Source of the DNA: an uncultured Clostridia bacterium | GTDB taxonomy: Bacteria > Bacillota > Clostridia > Oscillospirales > Acutalibacteraceae | NCBI GenBank assembly: GCA_947165615.1 | Contig: CAMVBD010000033.1 | Coordinates: 1-8,919 of the forward strand | Direction: 5' to 3' | Length of the DNA stretch: 8,919 bases | Shown here: in pieces, positions 6,181-8,919 of the stretch | Layout of the letters: each line of letters starts with the position of its first letter | How positions within the stretch are numbered: position 1 is the first letter of the stretch | Notes under the pieces: generated by a model | Database searches by the model: none | The model's input: the letters and a program-made list of their open reading frames with translations, nothing else | Told to the model about the DNA's origin: nothing | Program-made: the position numbers and the translations under genes

Positions 6181-7902
6181 TTATTCCTCGATCCCGAGCA
6201 GACGGGTCATTTCCTTTCTGTATTCTTCGGTCTGACGGCCCGCGCAGTTCATGCATTTGCCCTGAACCATGGTGTAGATCTTGATCTTGGGTTCGGTACC
6301 GGCGGGACGGACGACGATTTTGTCCTTATTGTCCGCCAGCAGGACGATGACGTTGGACTGCGGAAGCGTGACGGGCGTTTCGGTCCCGGACGCAAAGTCG
6401 TACTCTTTGCGGGTCTTGTAGTCGGTCACCTTGACGATGGCGTGCCCGCCGAGTTCACGCGGGTAAGTCGAACGGAGTTTTTCCATCATATCCGCCATTT
6501 TGACCATGCCGTCGGCGCCCTCAAAGTAGAAATTGAACAGGGAGTTCTTCCAGCAGCCGAACCGGGCGTAAATGTCGTTTAAGATCTCGACAAGGTCCTT
6601 GCCCTGCTTTTTGTAATAGGCTGCCATTTCGCAGATCACCATGGAGGCGATGACGGCGTCCTTGTCCTTGGCGTGCATACCGGACAGATCCCCGTAGCTC
6701 TCCTCAAAGCCGAGCAGGAAGCGTTCGGGCTCCCCTGCTTTTTCCAGCTCGACCATTTTTTCACCGATGTACTTAAAGCCCGTCAGGACGTTGACGATCT
6801 CGGCGCCGTAGCTTTCGGCGATGGCGGCGGCGAGGTCGGAACTGACGATGGACTTGACGATCATCGGCTTTTCGGGCAGGGTGCCGAGCGCCTTGCGGCG
6901 GGACAGGATGTAATCGGTCAGCAGGCAGCCGACCTCGTTGCCGGTGGGCAGTTGATACGCCCCTTCATGCAGAACGGCGATGCCCACGCGGTCGCAGTCG
7001 GGATCGGTCGCAAGCAGCAGGTCCGCTTTTTTGGTCTCGGAAAGCTTCAGCGCCTCATTGAACGCCTCGCGGATCTCGGGGTTCGGATAGGGGCAGGTGG
7101 GAAAATGCCCGTCAGGGTTCTCCTGCGACGGCACGACCGTGACGTCCGTCAGACCGATCTCCCGCAAAATGCGGCGCACGGGCTTGTTTCCGGTGCCGTT
7201 TAAGGGGGTATAGATCACGGACAGGTCGGAGTCCTTGGTCGCCTCCGGGTCAACCGTGCATTCGCGCACAAGAGCAAAAAAGCGGTTGAGGAAGTTGTCG
7301 TTGAGAATATGGATGATGCCGAGGCTGACACCTTCCTCAAAATCCAGACGGTGTACGTCGTTAAAAACGTCGCACTTGTTGATATATTCCAGCGTTTCGG
7401 CAGCGGCGGCGTCCGTCATCTGATAGCCGCGGTGGTCATAGCACTTGTAGCCGTTATATTTGGACGGATTATGGCTGGCGGTGATGATGATGCCGGACGA
7501 ACAGCGCAGTTCGCGCACCGCCCAGGCGACGATGGGCGTCGGCATGAGTTCGGGGAACAGATAGACCTTAACGCCGTTTGCCGCAAGAACCTCCGCCGCG
7601 ACGCGGGCAAAATCGTCGGAATGCAGACGGGAATCGTAGCCGATGACGACGCTCGGCGCATGGAAGTGGGCGTTAAGGTAATTGGCGAGTCCCTGCGTCG
7701 CCTTGCCGACGGTGTAGACGTTCATGCGGTTGGTTCCGGCGCCGAGCACGCCGCGAAGACCGCCGGTCCCGAAGGCAAGATCAGTCCAGAAACTGTCTTT
7801 GATTTCTTCTTCGTTGTTTTCCATACGGCGAAGGGCTTCGGCAAGTTCGGGCTCCGTCGCCTTTTCTCTCCAAAGCGTATATAAAGCGTTATAGTCGTTC
7901 AT
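6181..7902 (-). CDS. pgcA: Phospho-sugar mutase (phosphoglucomutase/phosphomannomutase, PgcA type)
   Basis: A cytoplasmic alpha-D-phosphohexomutase of 573 residues, the usual length for the PgcA group of Firmicutes. Such enzymes interconvert hexose-1-phosphate and hexose-6-phosphate through a phosphoserine, feeding UDP-glucose and envelope sugar synthesis or glycogen use. All four active-site blocks are present: TASHNP (141-146) with catalytic Ser143; the metal loop DPDCDR (300-305); the sugar-specificity loop GFEESYG (398-404); and the phosphate-binding loop RPAGTEPK (532-539). FGTGGLRG (44-51) is the conserved N-terminal block. The GFEES form favours glucose phosphates, but mannose phosphates cannot be excluded. 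AAAGGAG (7910-7916) lies 7 bases before the ATG, and a promoter is seen just upstream. It is followed after one base by the micro-ORF. Confidence in the family is very high; the exact substrate is less sure. Confidence 0.95.
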   Translation of the reverse strand: MNDYNALYTLWREKATEPELAEALRRMENNEEEIKDSFWTDLAFGTGGLRGVLGAGTNRMNVYTVGKATQGLANYLNAHFHAPSVVIGYDSRLHSDDFARVAAEVLAANGVKVYLFPELMPTPIVAWAVRELRCSSGIIITASHNPSKYNGYKCYDHRGYQMTDAAAAETLEYINKCDVFNDVHRLDFEEGVSLGIIHILNDNFLNRFFALVRECTVDPEATKDSDLSVIYTPLNGTGNKPVRRILREIGLTDVTVVPSQENPDGHFPTCPYPNPEIREAFNEALKLSETKKADLLLATDPDCDRVGIAVLHEGAYQLPTGNEVGCLLTDYILSRRKALGTLPEKPMIVKSIVSSDLAAAIAESYGAEIVNVLTGFKYIGEKMVELEKAGEPERFLLGFEESYGDLSGMHAKDKDAVIASMVICEMAAYYKKQGKDLVEILNDIYARFGCWKNSLFNFYFEGADGMVKMADMMEKLRSTYPRELGGHAIVKVTDYKTRKEYDFASGTETPVTLPQSNVIVLLADNKDKIVVRPAGTEPKIKIYTMVQGKCMNCAGRQTEEYRKEMTRLLGIEE

Positions 7903-7942
7903 GAGATCGCTCCTTTGCCTGTAATTGTTCTGTATTGATTTT

Positions 7943-7971
7943 ATTATATCGCAACGCTTGTCATTTTACAA
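7943..7971 (-). promoter_or_regulatory. Sigma-A-like promoter of the phospho-sugar mutase gene
   Basis: On the minus strand, TTGTAA (7971-7966) and a perfect TATAAT (7948-7943) are separated by 17 bases. The start of transcription would be near 7936, giving a leader of about 34 bases. An inverted repeat, CTTGT-6-ACAAG (7957-7972), covers the -35 box and could be an operator, although it is short. Confidence 0.72.
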
Positions 7972-8042
7972 GTCTATTTTTGTCCCCCGGAACAGGATTT
8001 TACGGCACTCTCATAAAACGAACCTGAAAAAGCGGGCACGGA

Positions 8043-8082
8043 AAACAAAGAAGCTCCCGGGGGAACGGAAGCTTCTTTGTTT
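8043..8082 (-). terminator. Strong intrinsic terminator downstream of prfB
   Basis: Perfect 13-bp arms AAACAAAGAAGCT (8043-8055) and AGCTTCTTTGTTT (8070-8082) enclose a 14-base GC-rich loop. Read on the minus strand, the distal arm ends in UUUGUUU plus one further U before CC, which suits termination of RNA coming from prfB. It lies about 180 bases past the prfB stop, so the transcript would carry a long 3' tail. It also separates prfB from the mutase promoter. Confidence 0.85.
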
Positions 8083-8263
8083 GGGGAAGAGAAAATATAA
8101 AAAGGGGAAAGCAATTATAAGCGCACTCTTCTGTGCTGTATATTATCTTATTCCATAACTGTTACACGGAAAATGTAACCGTATTAACAGATTTTGAATT
8201 ATTTGTCCGACTTTTGTGAACGCTGCCAAAGAGACGCGGACAATGGCAAAAATAAGACACAAA
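8083..8263. other. Noncoding interval after prfB with two inverted repeats
   Basis: No convincing reading frame is seen on either strand. The interval is AT-richer than the genes and holds GTTACA-7-TGTAAC (8161-8179), overlapped by a second possible pairing ACGG/CCGT (8166-8182). It also holds a larger hairpin with 7-bp arms TTGTCCG (8203-8209) and CGGACAA (8237-8243). On the proposed terminator it would be the 3' untranslated tail of prfB. Neither hairpin has a clear U-tract. Confidence 0.5.
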
Positions 8264-8919
8264 TCAGTTTTCTTCCTCAAATTTCTTGTGGGACTGCATT
8301 TTGAGGTAGGCGTTGATAAAGCCGTCGAGATCCCCGTCCATCACGGCGTTGATGTTGCCGTTTTCATAGCCCGTGCGATGGTCCTTGACGAGCGTGTAGG
8401 GCATAAACACATAGGAGCGGATCTGGCTGCCCCAGCCGATTTCTTTTTGATCGCCTTTGATGTCGTTGATGGTGTCCAGATGCTCGCGCTCTTTGATTTC
8501 AATGAGCTTGGACTTGAGCATGGTCATGGCGACGTCGCGGTTCTGGTACTGGCTGCGCTCCACCTGGCAGGAGACGACGATGCCGGTGGGGATGTGGGTC
8601 AGACGGACGGCGGAGGAGGTCTTGTTGACCTTCTGACCGCCCGCGCCGGAAGCGCGGTAGACGTCCATTTTGATGTCCTCGGGGCGGATATCCACCTCGA
8701 TGGTATCGTCGATCTCCGGCATGACCTCCAGAGACGCAAACGACGTATGCCGTCTGCCGGAGGCGTCAAAGGGAGACACGCGCACGAGACGGTGGATGCC
8801 CATTTCGCTCTTGAGGTAGCCGAACGCGTTTTCGCCCTCGATCAGGATGACGGCGGATTTGAGGCCGGCCTCTTCGCCGTCGAGATAGTCGCTGGTCGTG
8901 GTCTTGAAGCCGTGGCGCT
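8264..8919 (-). CDS. prfB: Peptide chain release factor 2, C-terminal part (5' end outside window)
   Basis: RF2 recognises UGA and UAA stop codons on the ribosome and triggers peptide release. The frame continues to the right edge; 38 codons precede the ATG at 8803, which is internal because the upstream residues ([20 protein letters not shown], then [14 protein letters not shown]) are conserved RF2 sequence. The stop-codon-reading tripeptide SPF (visible residues 48-50) distinguishes it from RF1. The catalytic GGQ (visible residues 93-95, about 8641-8633), within [19 protein letters not shown], follows at the normal distance of 45 residues. The usual C-terminal region with [17 protein letters not shown] is complete. 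The N-terminal domain and any programmed frameshift site lie beyond the window. The ending FEEEN is ordinary. The gene reads toward the terminator at 8043-8082. Confidence 0.97.
   Translation of the reverse strand, partial: RHGFKTTTSDYLDGEEAGLKSAVILIEGENAFGYLKSEMGIHRLVRVSPFDASGRRHTSFASLEVMPEIDDTIEVDIRPEDIKMDVYRASGAGGQKVNKTSSAVRLTHIPTGIVVSCQVERSQYQNRDVAMTMLKSKLIEIKEREHLDTINDIKGDQKEIGWGSQIRSYVFMPYTLVKDHRTGYENGNINAVMDGDLDGFINAYLKMQSHKKFEEEN

Noticed and set aside
6673..7884. Plus-strand frames opposite the phosphohexomutase gene
   Set aside because: They mirror the codon structure of a gene whose four active-site motifs are intact on the minus strand.
7925..8158. Plus-strand frame of 77 codons in the interval upstream of the mutase
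   Set aside because: It crosses the mutase promoter and the strong hairpin terminator, is very lysine/arginine-rich in a way expected from A-rich noncoding DNA, and lacks a ribosome binding site.
8801..8803. ATG at 8803 (minus strand) as the start of RF2
   Set aside because: The 38 codons upstream to the window edge are conserved RF2 sequence in the same frame.

Overview
The window looks like a GC-rich Gram-positive anaerobe of the Clostridia, most likely an uncultured relative of the Oscillospiraceae/Ruminococcaceae from a gut-like habitat. The reasons are strong AGGAGG-type ribosome binding sites, AT-rich intergenic regions with sigma-A-like promoters, simple hairpin terminators, and two secreted proteins carrying dockerin repeats. 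The taxonomic call is an inference; no rRNA or other phylogenetic marker is present apart from part of release factor 2.

Layout: (1) Positions 1-2364, plus strand: a tight run of three genes, namely the C-terminal regulatory half of aspartate kinase (cut by the window edge), a complete dUTPase, and an organophosphate:phosphate antiporter-type MFS transporter. It ends at a bidirectional terminator (about 2383-2435). (2) Positions 2437-6021: two divergently transcribed genes for secreted dockerin proteins. The minus-strand gene encodes an alpha/beta-hydrolase-like protein with a C-terminal dockerin. Its nucleophile elbow reads A-R-G-Y-G-G, so the expected catalytic serine is glycine. The plus-strand gene encodes a protein with an N-terminal dockerin, a cysteine-rich module and a large domain I do not recognise. 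The 270-base region between them holds a promoter for each gene and a perfect 24-bp tandem duplication beside the plus-strand promoter. (3) Positions 6042-7971, minus strand: a phosphohexomutase (PgcA/Pgm type) with its own promoter, followed after one base by a 32-codon hydrophobic micro-ORF with a good ribosome binding site, then a terminator shared with the dockerin gene. (4) Positions 7972-8263: noncoding DNA with a strong terminator and two further inverted repeats. (5) Positions 8264-8919, minus strand: the C-terminal part of peptide chain release factor 2 (RF2), cut by the window edge.

Most of the window is housekeeping metabolism and translation. The accessory part is the divergent dockerin pair. 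Both proteins have signal peptides and calcium-binding dockerin repeats, so both should be exported and could attach to cohesin-bearing surface scaffolds. Neither carries a recognisable glycosidase or carbohydrate-binding module. No cohesin, scaffoldin, CRISPR array, tRNA, rRNA or insertion sequence was seen. The best leads for something undescribed are the serine-less dockerin hydrolase, the unknown domain of its divergent partner, the tandem repeat between them, and the micro-ORF after the mutase gene.
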